The notes beneath the pieces were generated by a model that was not told where the DNA came from, made no database searches, and saw nothing but the letters and a program-made list of their open reading frames with translations. From the NCBI GenBank assembly GCA_028707015.1, contig JAQTVP010000012.1:1-17048 (forward strand): a stretch of DNA of 17,048 nucleotides. The letters are read 5' to 3'. The number at the start of each line of letters is the position of its first letter. Positions within the stretch are counted from its first letter, which is position 1. The stretch comes from Dehalococcoidales bacterium. GTDB lineage: Bacteria > Chloroflexota > Dehalococcoidia > Dehalococcoidales > JAQTVP01. Shown one piece after another: positions 7,430 through 14,878 of the stretch. Made by a program: the position numbers and the translations under genes.

Positions 7430-9346
7430 TTATAATTTTTCCCAACTACCAACAGAAATTAATTCTTTTGGAGTTATCATTTGCTCTCCGCTAACCTTCG
7501 TTACCGCATTAAAGCGAGACGGACATACTTCCAAGCATACTCCACACTTAATACACTTATTCTGATCTATTAGATGAATCATCCTTTTATCACCTGCAAT
7601 GGCATCAACCGGACAATTCCTCTTGCAGATAAGACAGCCCTGACATTTACCCGGCAGAATATAAAATGATATGAGTTCTTTACATGCTTTCGCTGGACAC
7701 TGTTTTTTATAAATATGTGATTCATATTCTTCCAGAAAGTATCTAATAGTCGTCAAAACCGGGTTAGGTGCTGTCCCACCCAGAGCACAAAGCGATGCTA
7801 ATTTAATAGCTTCACTCAATTCTAAAAGTAAGTCTATATCTTCGGGCTTACCGTTACCTTCAGTAATATCTGTAAGTATTTTGAGCATCTGCATGGTTCC
7901 TTCACGGCATGGCACACACTTGCCACAAGACTCAGCTTGAGTAAAAGAAAGGAAATATCTGGCTAAATCAACCATACAAGTATCACTATCAGTAACTATC
8001 ATACCACCGGAGCCTACAATTGATCCGGCGGCAGCCAAATTCTCATAATCAACGGGAAGATCCAAAGTACTTACCGGCAAACATCCCCCGGATGGACCAC
8101 CAGTCTGCACTGCTTTAAACTCTTTATCATCCTGGATACCTCCGCCAATATCATAGACAATTTGCCGTAAGGTAATACCCATCGGTACTTCGATAAGACC
8201 GGTACGTACAACTTTACCGGCTAAAGCAAAAGTCTTAGTTCCTTTACTCTGTTCCGTCCCATAACCAGCATACCATTCCGCACTTTTCTGTAAAATAGCA
8301 GAAACATTACTCCAGGTTTCGACATTATTGATATTGGTCGGTTTACCCCACAGTCCTGATGTTGCCGGAAAAGGCGGCCGAGGATAAGGCATACCACGCT
8401 TGCCCTCTATGGATTGTATCATCGCAGTTTCTTCGCCACAGACAAAAGCACCAGCTCCTTCTTTAATTTCTATATTAAAGTTGAAACCAGTACCAAGAAT
8501 ATCATCACCTAAAAGCTGGTATTTGCCCATTTGCTCTAAAGCAGTTCGGAGCCTATCAATAGCTAAAGGATATTCAGAACGAATATATATGTAACCATGA
8601 CTAGCACCGATAGCATAAGCACCAATAAGCATCCCCTCTAAAACAGAATGGGGATCACTTTCCAATAATGCCCGATCCATAAACGCTCCCGGGTCCCCTT
8701 CATCAGCATTACAGATCAGGTATTTTTCATCACCACTGGCGTTATAACAAAAGCGCCACTTGGTTCCGGTAGAAAATCCAGCCCCCCCACGCCCCCTAAG
8801 CCCCGATTTACTAATTTCCTCTATCACCTCTTCTGAAGTCATCTTTAGCGCTCTAATAAGACCGCTATAACCATCTCTGGCAATATAATGATTGATATTT
8901 TCCGGATCAACATACCCACAATTACGAAGTGCAATTCTTACCTGCGGTTTAAACATAGGCAAATCAGAAATATCAGGTATTCCGCTAATCTCACCCTCAC
9001 CTATTGTACAAAGTGCCAGATCAGGTCTGGGGTTATCATTTATGAGATAATCCGTTATCAGCGCAGAGATAATTTCCGGCGTAACATTATTATAAGAAAT
9101 ACGAGGGCGACCACGCTTAGCGATGTCCACCAATGGTTCAGCATAGCAACAACCAATACAACCTACCTCAATTACAGTGGCTTCTATGTGATTCTGTTCC
9201 AGTTCTGCATGGATTTTTTCAATTAAATCCAGTGCACCTGACGAGCAGCCGCAAGTAGCTGTGCCTACATAAATACGAGGCTTTTCGTTATTTTCAAAAG
9301 CCTCCCATTCAGCTATTGCATTTTTTTTTATTTGCTCAAAGGTCAT
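7430..9346 (-). CDS. stnB: NuoF/HydB-like NADH-binding FMN iron-sulfur subunit; Stn transhydrogenase subunit B-like
   Basis: A 638-residue flavoprotein expected to exchange electrons with NADH through FMN and pass them to iron-sulfur clusters. Domains in order: an N-terminal thioredoxin-like region (about 20-100) with Cys32, Cys34, Cys63, Cys66, Cys67; the NuoF core with GRGGAGFSTGTKW at 185-197, NADEGDPGAF at 213-222 and EGAGAFVCGEETA at 296-308; an SLBB region; the N3-type [4Fe-4S] site Cys474, Cys477, Cys480, Cys520; and a C-terminal two-cluster ferredoxin domain (Cys568/571/574/578 and Cys598/601/604/608). The C-terminal ferredoxin is typical of HydB/HndC/Stn-type soluble bifurcating enzymes and absent from ordinary complex I NuoF. 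No membrane spans. It follows stnA by 18 bases and precedes stnC by 21. The ATG at 9346 has only a weak ribosome site. A hydrogenase or formate dehydrogenase beta subunit is the main alternative. Confidence 0.88.
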   Translation of the reverse strand: MTFEQIKKNAIAEWEAFENNEKPRIYVGTATCGCSSGALDLIEKIHAELEQNHIEATVIEVGCIGCCYAEPLVDIAKRGRPRISYNNVTPEIISALITDYLINDNPRPDLALCTIGEGEISGIPDISDLPMFKPQVRIALRNCGYVDPENINHYIARDGYSGLIRALKMTSEEVIEEISKSGLRGRGGAGFSTGTKWRFCYNASGDEKYLICNADEGDPGAFMDRALLESDPHSVLEGMLIGAYAIGASHGYIYIRSEYPLAIDRLRTALEQMGKYQLLGDDILGTGFNFNIEIKEGAGAFVCGEETAMIQSIEGKRGMPYPRPPFPATSGLWGKPTNINNVETWSNVSAILQKSAEWYAGYGTEQSKGTKTFALAGKVVRTGLIEVPMGITLRQIVYDIGGGIQDDKEFKAVQTGGPSGGCLPVSTLDLPVDYENLAAAGSIVGSGGMIVTDSDTCMVDLARYFLSFTQAESCGKCVPCREGTMQMLKILTDITEGNGKPEDIDLLLELSEAIKLASLCALGGTAPNPVLTTIRYFLEEYESHIYKKQCPAKACKELISFYILPGKCQGCLICKRNCPVDAIAGDKRMIHLIDQNKCIKCGVCLEVCPSRFNAVTKVSGEQMITPKELISVGSWEKL

Positions 9347-9364
9347 ATAGTTTGCACCAGTATT

Positions 9365-9883
9365 TTACTTATATAATTCTAATATCTTTTTAGTTTTTGC
9401 TGGCGTTACCCGGCTGTACACATTCTGGTCAACCACCATTACCGGAGCTAACGCACAACACCCAAAGCATGCAACTCTCTCTAAGCCAAATTTATAATCA
9501 CTAGTTGTCTGTCCAGGTTGTATATCAAGTTCACGCTCCACATTATCTAATATACGTTCGCCGCCTCTCACATGACAGGCAGTTCCCAAACAAACCTTAA
9601 TAATATGATCGCCGGGTCGGGTGAAACGAAACTGTGCATAAAAGCTGGCAACACTATAAACATCATTCTCGGATACATCCAGAAAATGGCTTATTTCTGT
9701 AATGCTTTCCGCTGATAGATATCCTTCTGCTTCCTGCACTTTCTGCAGAACAGGTATCAAGTTTCTTCTATCCCTGGTAAACTGAACCAAAACACCGATT
9801 ATTTTGGTATCCACTATTTCTTTAGCCTCACCACAAGTAATGTTAAACCTATTATTTTTGAAATATTCACGGAATGCTTTCAA
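9365..9883 (-). CDS. stnA: NuoE-like [2Fe-2S] subunit; Stn transhydrogenase subunit A-like
   Basis: A 172-residue thioredoxin-fold ferredoxin of the NuoE/HydC family, which takes or relays electrons next to the NuoF-type flavin. The helical N-terminal part carries LIPVLQKVQEAEGYL (about 42-56) and the fold carries the four cluster ligands Cys98, Cys103 (CLGTACHVRGG) and Cys139, Cys143 (ACFGCCALAP). The proposed start is TTG at 9883, nine bases after the rpsZ stop, but no clear ribosome site precedes it. A GTG at 9814 with GAGG about 11 bases upstream would give a 149-residue protein and also keeps the whole conserved domain, so the start is uncertain. The short spacing to rpsZ indicates transcription with the ribosomal genes. 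Confidence 0.88.
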   Translation of the reverse strand: MKAFREYFKNNRFNITCGEAKEIVDTKIIGVLVQFTRDRRNLIPVLQKVQEAEGYLSAESITEISHFLDVSENDVYSVASFYAQFRFTRPGDHIIKVCLGTACHVRGGERILDNVERELDIQPGQTTSDYKFGLERVACFGCCALAPVMVVDQNVYSRVTPAKTKKILELYK

Positions 9884-9892
9884 GCTTGATTA

Positions 9893-10078
9893 TTACCAGC
9901 TTGACTTTCTGACTCCAGGTATCTGACCAAGCAGAGCCAGCTTACGGAAGCAAATACGACACAAGCCAAATCTGCGGATATAGGCACGCGGTCTACCGCA
10001 CACGTGACAACGATTATGCTGCTGCACTTTATATTTTGCAGGACGCTGTGATTTTACTATCTTTGATAACTTTGCCAT
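9893..10078 (-). CDS. rpsZ: 30S ribosomal protein S14, zinc-binding type Z
   Basis: Small-subunit head protein of 61 residues, the short zinc-binding form (also annotated rpsN). The zinc ribbon ligands Cys24, Cys27, Cys40 and Cys43 are intact in [20 protein letters not shown], and the C-terminus [11 protein letters not shown] is the family end. It lies seven bases after rplE and nine bases before the proposed stnA start. Its usual neighbour rpsH is displaced by the redox insert. Confidence 0.97.
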   Translation of the reverse strand: MAKLSKIVKSQRPAKYKVQQHNRCHVCGRPRAYIRRFGLCRICFRKLALLGQIPGVRKSSW

Positions 10079-10085
10079 CTCTAAC

Positions 10086-10394
10086 TCAATCCTTACTGAA
10101 AGGCATACCTATTAATTCTAGTAAATGCCTGCCATCATCATCTTTATTTGCCGTAGTAACAATTACTATTTCTAATCCCCGCGCCTTGTCTACCTTTTCA
10201 TAATCTATTTCAGAAAAGATAATTTGCTCTTTAAGCCCCAAGGTATAATTACCCCTTCCATCAAAGGAATCCGGTGATACTCCTTGAAACTCACGTATAC
10301 GGGGTAAAACCGCATTTATGAGCTTATCCAGGAATTGATACATTCGCTCGCCACGCAATGTTACTTTTAATCCAATAGGCATCCCCGCCCTCAA
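10086..10394 (-). CDS. rplE: 50S ribosomal protein L5, C-terminal part (apparent frameshift)
   Basis: This frame carries the C-terminal 102 residues of L5, the 5S rRNA-binding protein of the central protuberance. Family landmarks are [42 protein letters not shown] and [12 protein letters not shown] near the end. It lies in the -1 frame relative to the N-terminal part, whose TGA stop overlaps a TTG here (TTGA at 10391-10394). No ribosome site supports that TTG, so it is more likely the continuation of one gene after a lost base than an independently started protein. If read as one chain, the two parts give about 180 residues, the normal length of L5. Confidence 0.85.
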   Translation of the reverse strand: MRAGMPIGLKVTLRGERMYQFLDKLINAVLPRIREFQGVSPDSFDGRGNYTLGLKEQIIFSEIDYEKVDKARGLEIVIVTTANKDDDGRHLLELIGMPFSKD

Positions 10395-10627
10395 TCTAAA
10401 TGTGCTATGGACTTCTTGGCCTTGGTAATCACCGGATGCTGTCCGGAAATAGCAACCAAGTCTCTCTCAGCCGCTTCCAAGGCTTTAGCATTTTGAACAG
10501 CCTCTCCCATACCAATGTTAAGTACTATCTTTTCTAAACGGGGTACCTGCATTATATTTTTATATCCGCAACGCTCCATTAAGGCAGAAATAATCTCTGT
10601 AGTATATCTTTCTTTCAATCTTGTCAT
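10391..10627 (-). CDS. rplE: 50S ribosomal protein L5, N-terminal part (apparent frameshift)
   Basis: The first 78 residues of L5. It begins [15 protein letters not shown] and contains the conserved [18 protein letters not shown] and [12 protein letters not shown] segments, then ends early at a TGA. In intact L5 the sequence continues roughly as SIA-x-F-x-LREGMPIG; inserting one T after the CAT codon (an extra A in the plus-strand run 10398-10400) would give [14 protein letters not shown] and restore the frame. The ATG at 10627 follows the rplX stop with no gap. L5 is essential, so a working copy is expected unless the base loss is an error or is bypassed. Confidence 0.88.
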   Translation of the reverse strand: MTRLKERYTTEIISALMERCGYKNIMQVPRLEKIVLNIGMGEAVQNAKALEAAERDLVAISGQHPVITKAKKSIAHLD

Positions 10628-10939
10628 TTAGTCAATTACCTCACCGCAAGAATGACAGAAGCGAACTTTTTTACCATCCGCCAAAAAACGGAGGCCAACA
10701 CGGGTAGGATGATTGCACTTACTGCATAATATCATAACATCTGACACATGAACCGATGCTTCTCTTTCTATTATCCCAGACTGCCTTACCTGACCTCGTG
10801 CCCTAGTGTGTCTCTTAATAAAGTTTACACCTTCGACTAGCACACGTTCTTTTCTAGGATAAGCAAAGCGCACTTTGCCACTTTTCCCTTTGTCCTTACC
10901 AGCAATAACAATTACGGTATCGTCTTTCCTAATCCTCAC
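10628..10939 (-). CDS. rplX: 50S ribosomal protein L24 with zinc-ribbon-like cysteines
   Basis: Assembly initiator protein of the large subunit, 103 residues. It opens with the KOW motif (KDDTVIVIAGKDKGKSGKV) and continues EGVNFIKRHTR. The C-terminal half has two Cys-x2-Cys pairs, Cys72/Cys75 and Cys95/Cys98, expected to bind zinc; many L24 proteins, including that of E. coli, lack them. Start is GTG at 10939 with AAAGGA upstream. It directly abuts rplE. Confidence 0.96.
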   Translation of the reverse strand: MRIRKDDTVIVIAGKDKGKSGKVRFAYPRKERVLVEGVNFIKRHTRARGQVRQSGIIEREASVHVSDVMILCSKCNHPTRVGLRFLADGKKVRFCHSCGEVID

Positions 10940-10951
10940 AGTTCATTTCCT

Positions 10952-11320
10952 TTATAATACTTCTGGCGCCAATGAAATAATTTTGGTAAATTTTTTATCT
11001 CTTAATTCCCTGGCTATAGGTCCAAATATTCTGGTACCCCTCGGATCATTTCTATCGGTAAGAATCACAGCAGCATTCTCATCAAACTTAATAAAAGAAC
11101 CATCTGGACGCTGATATTGCTTAGCGCAACGTACTATGACTGCTCTAACCACTTCCCCCTTTTTCACCATTGCTGCCGGGGTTGATTTTTTTACCGTAGC
11201 TATAATAACGTCACCCGCCCGACCATATTTTCTGCCTGAACCTCCCAGTACATTAATGCACAATAACTGCCGAGCACCGGTATTATCTGCCACTTTAAGT
11301 CTAGTTTCTTTTTGTATCAT
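10952..11320 (-). CDS. rplN: 50S ribosomal protein L14
   Basis: Large-subunit interface protein of 122 residues, the exact usual length. It begins [18 protein letters not shown] and has the conserved [20 protein letters not shown] and [16 protein letters not shown] segments. It lies between rpsQ (22-base gap) and rplX (12-base gap) in canonical order. Confidence 0.98.
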   Translation of the reverse strand: MIQKETRLKVADNTGARQLLCINVLGGSGRKYGRAGDVIIATVKKSTPAAMVKKGEVVRAVIVRCAKQYQRPDGSFIKFDENAAVILTDRNDPRGTRIFGPIARELRDKKFTKIISLAPEVL

Positions 11321-11342
11321 ACGTTTTTATCCTAAAGTCTTT

Positions 11343-11624
11343 TCAGATTATATCCTTAGGCTGAATCTCCACTATCTCACTCTTGGTTATTATTTCGGCT
11401 ATCCGCCATCGCTTTTCTTTTGACAGTGGGCGTGTTTCTATAATTTTTACCATATCCCCTATTTTGCACTCATTCTTTTCATCATGAGCCTTGTGCTTAA
11501 CTACCTTTCGAATAGTTTTTTTATATACTGGATGATGAGTAATTGATTCCACGGTCACCACCACAGTTTTATCCATCTTATCACTTACCACACGGCCCAC
11601 TCTTGATTTACGTTTTTTCTCCAC
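11343..11624 (-). CDS. rpsQ: 30S ribosomal protein S17
   Basis: Primary 16S rRNA-binding protein of the small subunit, 93 residues, a few longer than most. Conserved features are [16 protein letters not shown] near the N-terminus and the basic-loop sequence [19 protein letters not shown]. The GTG at 11624 is chosen because the frame begins nine bases after the rpmC stop and a TAAGGTAGG-type purine run lies upstream. The short C-terminal tail (VEIQPKDII) is slightly extended. Confidence 0.96.
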   Translation of the reverse strand: MEKKRKSRVGRVVSDKMDKTVVVTVESITHHPVYKKTIRKVVKHKAHDEKNECKIGDMVKIIETRPLSKEKRWRIAEIITKSEIVEIQPKDII

Positions 11625-11633
11625 TACTTAAAC

Positions 11634-11831
11634 CTACCTTATACCTAGTTCCCGTTCCTTCGATATGGTCTTCAGCTTAGCAATTTCCTTTTTTGCTTTA
11701 CGTACTTCACGGTGATTTACCAACTGCTTTGTAGCTAAGCGAAAACGCAGGTTAAACAATTCTTCATGAGCTGTCTCTAATTGCTTTACTAACTCTTCAG
11801 GCTTAAGGGATCTAATCTCATTAATCTTCAA
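11634..11831 (-). CDS. rpmC: 50S ribosomal protein L29
   Basis: Small helical large-subunit protein near the exit tunnel that helps form the docking site for trigger factor and SRP. From the TTG at 11831 it has 65 residues, starting [18 protein letters not shown] and containing [20 protein letters not shown], the L29 signature. The open frame extends upstream, but those codons lie inside rplP and do not resemble L29. AAGGAG ten bases ahead supports TTG. It overlaps rplP by 11 bases. Confidence 0.94.
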   Translation of the reverse strand: MKINEIRSLKPEELVKQLETAHEELFNLRFRLATKQLVNHREVRKAKKEIAKLKTISKERELGIR

Positions 11832-12285
11832 CTTGCACCAGCTCCTTATCGACAGAATCACTATCAGTTTCTAAGTTATTTTCGGCAAGTACAAATTTAG
11901 TATGTATTGGCAACTTGTACGAAGCAAGGTGCATTGCTTCCCTTGCCATTTCTTCAGTAACACCTTTCATCTCAAATAGCATTCTCCCTGGTTTGACCAC
12001 AGCCACCCAGTGATCCGGTGGCCCTTTACCGCCACCCATACGAGTTTCAGCTGGTTTCTTAGTAACCGGTTTATCAGGGAATATTCGTATCCAAACTTTA
12101 CCACTACGCCGAATATATCGAGTCATAGCCCGCCGAGCTGCTTCTATTTGCCGATTAGTCAGCCAAGCAGCTTCCATAGCTTGTAACGCATAATCACCAA
12201 AAACAACCGTGTTTCCTACCCCAGCTTTACCACGATTCTTTCCTTTATGGGTTTTACGGTATTTCACTCGCTTGGGTTGTACCAT
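11821..12285 (-). CDS. rplP: 50S ribosomal protein L16
   Basis: Large-subunit protein near the A-site tRNA elbow, 154 residues. It begins [15 protein letters not shown] and contains [32 protein letters not shown], the L16 signature. About 15 acidic residues (ending [14 protein letters not shown]) extend it beyond the usual 137-140. The tail region also carries the ribosome site of rpmC. The gene starts within the end of rpsC (32-base overlap) with a GAGGG site upstream. Confidence 0.96.
   Translation of the reverse strand: MVQPKRVKYRKTHKGKNRGKAGVGNTVVFGDYALQAMEAAWLTNRQIEAARRAMTRYIRRSGKVWIRIFPDKPVTKKPAETRMGGGKGPPDHWVAVVKPGRMLFEMKGVTEEMAREAMHLASYKLPIHTKFVLAENNLETDSDSVDKELVQVED
11832..11847 (-). 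promoter_or_regulatory. Ribosome binding site deciding the rpmC TTG start
   Basis: AAGGAG (11842-11847, minus strand) sits inside the last codons of rplP, ten bases before the TTG at 11829-11831. It supports the short L29 start over upstream in-frame codons. Confidence 0.55.
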
Positions 12286-13090
12286 CTTTTCCCTCTTTTT
12301 CTTCAGGAATCAAAGGTTTTACATCCGCATCTATAGCCAACGTACCACCCTCTACCTGTTCTGGAGCATTCAACTCTGTTTGTCTAGTAATTTGGTCTTC
12401 CAGATCTACATTTCCACGGACTACTGGTTCTATAATAATTTCTTCCATTTCTTCTAATTTAGGTTCCGGAAAAATATCACCTTTATATATCCAAACCTTT
12501 ACCCCAATCCGACCAAATGTAGTTCGCGCTTCAACAAATCCATAGTCAATATCAGCACGCAGTGTATGTAATGGCACTTGTCCTTCATGCGTCATCTGGC
12601 GGCGAGCAATTTCAGCACCACCTAATCTCCCAGAGCACTGAATTCTCATTCCTTTAGCACCAGCTTGAATAGTACGGAATATTGCCTGCTTCATAGCCCT
12701 CCGGTAAGCAATACGACGTTCCATTTGTTCTGCGACTGATTTAGCTACTAAATAAGCATCCAGTTCGGGCTGTCGAATTTCCTGGATATTTAATTGTATT
12801 TTCTTTTCAATAAGTTCCTCAAGCTTCTGTCTCATTTCATCAACTCGTTGCCCACCCCTCCCAATTACCACACCAGGACGGGCTGTATAAATGGTTACCA
12901 CAACCTTATTTGCCTGGCGATCAATCTCTACCTGTGAAACCCCGGCTTCATAATAATTAGTTTCAATAGCTTTCCGCAGTTTCAGATCTTCATGCAAAAA
13001 CTCCACGTAGTGTTTATCATCATACCATTTTGCTTGCCAATCTCGTATGACACCAATTCTAAAACCTACAGGGTGAACTTTTCTTCCCAA
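12254..13090 (-). CDS. rpsC: 30S ribosomal protein S3 with long acidic C-terminal tail
   Basis: Small-subunit head protein at the mRNA entry tunnel with helicase activity in decoding. Read from the TTG at 13090 it has 278 residues and begins [18 protein letters not shown], the S3 N-terminus. A KH domain follows with [15 protein letters not shown] at about 72-86, then the C-terminal domain ([17 protein letters not shown] segment near 151-163, [11 protein letters not shown] near 200-210). After residue 212 an acidic, low-complexity tail of about 65 residues goes beyond the usual 210-230. TTG is preferred because GGAGG is six bases upstream and the frame begins one base after the rplV stop. An ATG at 13114 would add eight basic residues and overlap rplV. 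Confidence 0.95.
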   Translation of the reverse strand: MGRKVHPVGFRIGVIRDWQAKWYDDKHYVEFLHEDLKLRKAIETNYYEAGVSQVEIDRQANKVVVTIYTARPGVVIGRGGQRVDEMRQKLEELIEKKIQLNIQEIRQPELDAYLVAKSVAEQMERRIAYRRAMKQAIFRTIQAGAKGMRIQCSGRLGGAEIARRQMTHEGQVPLHTLRADIDYGFVEARTTFGRIGVKVWIYKGDIFPEPKLEEMEEIIIEPVVRGNVDLEDQITRQTELNAPEQVEGGTLAIDADVKPLIPEEKEGKDGTTQASEIP

Positions 13091-13101
13091 TTTAATCCTC
13101 C
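13091..13101 (-). promoter_or_regulatory. Ribosome binding site deciding the rpsC TTG start
   Basis: GGAGG (13097-13101, minus strand) lies in the last codons of rplV, six bases before the TTG at 13088-13090, and yields the canonical [10 protein letters not shown]-terminus of S3. It argues against the upstream ATG at 13114. Confidence 0.75.
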
Positions 13102-13430
13102 GCTTCCGCGACATTAACCGTAATATGACTAGATCGCTTGAGAATATGGCCAACTCGCCCGCGAGCCCGAGGGCGATACCTTCTTAAACTTTGCGCTCCA
13201 TCGGCAAAAATACTTACAATTTTTAAATCTGAAGGAGTCATTTGAAAATTATTTTCAGCATTAGCTGCCGCTGATTTTACCACCTTAGCAACAACTCTAG
13301 CCGTTGGTGTAGGGGTAAATCTAAGCATATCCAATGCCTCACTTACTTTTTTCCCCCGTATTAAATCGAGTACCAATCGTACTTTACGCGGCGATATACC
13401 GGTATTTTTAGCTATTGCTTTTACTTCCAT
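13092..13430 (-). CDS. rplV: 50S ribosomal protein L22
   Basis: Lines the polypeptide exit tunnel and binds several 23S rRNA domains; 112 residues, the usual length. It begins MEVKAIAKNTGISPRKVRLVLDLIRGKKV, trimmed here to the telling core ISPRKVRLVLDLIRGK, and ends with the tunnel-loop region RRYRPRARGRVGHILKRSSH followed by ITVNVAE. It lies 18 bases after rpsS. Confidence 0.97.
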   Translation of the reverse strand: MEVKAIAKNTGISPRKVRLVLDLIRGKKVSEALDMLRFTPTPTARVVAKVVKSAAANAENNFQMTPSDLKIVSIFADGAQSLRRYRPRARGRVGHILKRSSHITVNVAEAED

Positions 13431-13448
13431 CTATATCCTCACCTTAAC

Positions 13449-13736
13449 TTATCTTCTTATCTGAGAAGTTCTTTCTGATCTGGAAACATGTCCTCTGAAA
13501 GTTCGGGTTAAAGCGAATTCACCTAACTTATGTCCAACCATATTTTCAGTAATAAAGATAGGTACATGCCGCCTGCCATCATGCACACCAATAGTAAGCC
13601 CTACCATTTCGGGCAGAATGGTCGAAGCACGTGCCCAAGTTTTAATAACTGCTTTCTCATCAGAATGCCTTAGCGCTTCTGTCTTCTTTAACAATTTAGC
13701 ATCAACGGCCGGTCCTTTTTTTGTTGATCTTGACAT
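13449..13736 (-). CDS. rpsS: 30S ribosomal protein S19
   Basis: Head protein that binds 16S rRNA with S13 near the A-site. The 95 residues begin [18 protein letters not shown] and include the conserved [24 protein letters not shown] region (core [19 protein letters not shown]) and [20 protein letters not shown] end. It starts five bases after the rplB stop. Confidence 0.98.
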   Translation of the reverse strand: MSRSTKKGPAVDAKLLKKTEALRHSDEKAVIKTWARASTILPEMVGLTIGVHDGRRHVPIFITENMVGHKLGEFALTRTFRGHVSRSERTSQIRR

Positions 13737-13741
13737 TTCAG

Positions 13742-14569
13742 TTATTTCCCCCGACGCTTAACAATCATTTTATCCGAAGCCTTAGGTTTACGAGTTCTAT
13801 AACCTAAAGCTGGTTTTCCCCAAGGTGTTCTAGGACCAGGCTTACCTATCGGTGATCTGCCTTCTCCGCCGCCATGCGGATGGTCACGCGGACTCATCGC
13901 TGAACCTCTAACTGTCGGCCGCCAGCCTAACCATCTTTTACGGCCTGCCTTCCCCAAATTAATACTCTGATGGTCAACATTTCCTACTTGTCCAATAGTA
14001 GCCAGACAATCACTACGAACACGCCGCATTTCATTCGACGGTAACCGGATAAGGGCATATTCGCCTTCTTTCGCCATAAGCTGAGCTGCTGCTCCAGCAC
14101 TCCGCACTAATTGTCCTCCAACACCTTTTTTCAAACCCACATTGTGAATTGAAGTCCCACTGGGTATGGCACTCAAGGGCAAGGCATTCCCCGGCTTTAT
14201 TTCAGCCCCCTCACCTGATCTTATGGTATCTCCAACTGAAAGTCCCGTAGGAGCCAAGATATAACGCTTATCTCCATCAACATAAAAAATCAGAGCAATT
14301 CGCGCTGAACGATTAGGGTCATATTCAATACTCGCCACTCTACCCGGAACATTAAGCTTATCCCGCTTAAAGTCAATCATACGTAGCCTTCGCTTCGCAC
14401 CACCACCCCGGTGACGAACTGTTATTCTCCCTTTATTATTACGCCCCGCCTTACTCTTAAGGGGCGCAAGCAGGGATTTTTCTGGCTTATCTTTTGTTAT
14501 CTCTTCAAAAGTAGCACCAGTCATACCCCGTCTGCCGGGAGAGGTTGGACGATATACCTTTATTGCCAC
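13742..14569 (-). CDS. rplB: 50S ribosomal protein L2
   Basis: Primary 23S rRNA-binding protein close to the peptidyl transferase centre and needed for subunit association. The 275 residues equal the family length. The N-terminal RNA-binding domain has [21 protein letters not shown], and the C-terminal part has [21 protein letters not shown] with the conserved His230 (His229 in E. coli). The family motif usually reads GVAMNPVDHPHGG, so the Ser and Arg here are small departures. The start is GTG at 14569 with AAAGGA upstream. Confidence 0.98.
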   Translation of the reverse strand: MAIKVYRPTSPGRRGMTGATFEEITKDKPEKSLLAPLKSKAGRNNKGRITVRHRGGGAKRRLRMIDFKRDKLNVPGRVASIEYDPNRSARIALIFYVDGDKRYILAPTGLSVGDTIRSGEGAEIKPGNALPLSAIPSGTSIHNVGLKKGVGGQLVRSAGAAAQLMAKEGEYALIRLPSNEMRRVRSDCLATIGQVGNVDHQSINLGKAGRKRWLGWRPTVRGSAMSPRDHPHGGGEGRSPIGKPGPRTPWGKPALGYRTRKPKASDKMIVKRRGK

Positions 14570-14593
14570 TTAAGTTTTCCTTTCATTAAAATA

Positions 14594-14878
14594 CTATACA
14601 CCTTCGAAGAATTCTATCGTATCTCCTGGTTTAAGGGTGACGATTGCTTTTTTATGAGATTGTGTCAACACCTGACGCCTGCCCACTCGACGAGTTTTAC
14701 CAGGCACCGTCATAACATTTACTCCAATCACGTCAACCTTAAATGCCTTTTCTACAGCTAGTTTAATTTGCTGTTTATTTGACTCATTTGCAACTTCAAA
14801 GGCATATTTACCCTGGCTTTGAAGTACAGTATTTTTCTCAGTTATCAGCGGACGACGTAACACCTCGTAGAGATGCAC
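14594..14878 (-). CDS. rplW: 50S ribosomal protein L23
   Basis: Exit-tunnel protein that serves as the docking point for trigger factor, SRP and the Sec system. From the GTG at 14878 it has 94 residues, beginning HLYEVLRRPLITEKN, and contains KYAFEVANESNKQQIKLAVEKAF and VNVMTVPGKTRRVGRR. The open frame runs further upstream, but GTG is preferred because an excellent AAGGAGGG site lies just ahead and the extra codons do not resemble L23. It overlaps the end of rplD by 41 bases. Confidence 0.95.
   Translation of the reverse strand: MHLYEVLRRPLITEKNTVLQSQGKYAFEVANESNKQQIKLAVEKAFKVDVIGVNVMTVPGKTRRVGRRQVLTQSHKKAIVTLKPGDTIEFFEGV

Noticed and set aside
8888..9226. Plus-strand 112-codon open frame opposite stnB
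   Set aside because: Antisense to the conserved NuoF-like gene; composition looks like a reverse-strand artefact.
5279..9883. Trimeric [FeFe] hydrogenase (HydABC) or formate dehydrogenase operon
   Set aside because: The NuoG-like protein has no H-cluster motifs after its ferredoxin domain and no molybdopterin domain; the C-terminal half is GltD-like. No hydrogenase gene is adjacent.
5279..9883. Respiratory complex I (nuoEFG)
   Set aside because: No membrane or quinone-module subunits are present, the NuoF-like protein has the extra C-terminal ferredoxin domain of soluble enzymes, and the NuoG-like protein lacks the usual long C-terminal domain.
5221..9893. Assembly chimera joining a redox operon into the ribosomal cluster
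   Set aside because: Both junctions fall neatly between complete genes, orientation and spacing match the neighbours, and style of starts is similar. It cannot be excluded without reads but is not favoured.
10391..10402. Canonical programmed -1 frameshift site in rplE
   Set aside because: The heptamer at the junction (A CAT TTA) does not allow both tRNAs to re-pair, and I saw no strong ribosome site stimulator upstream. A lost base is simpler.
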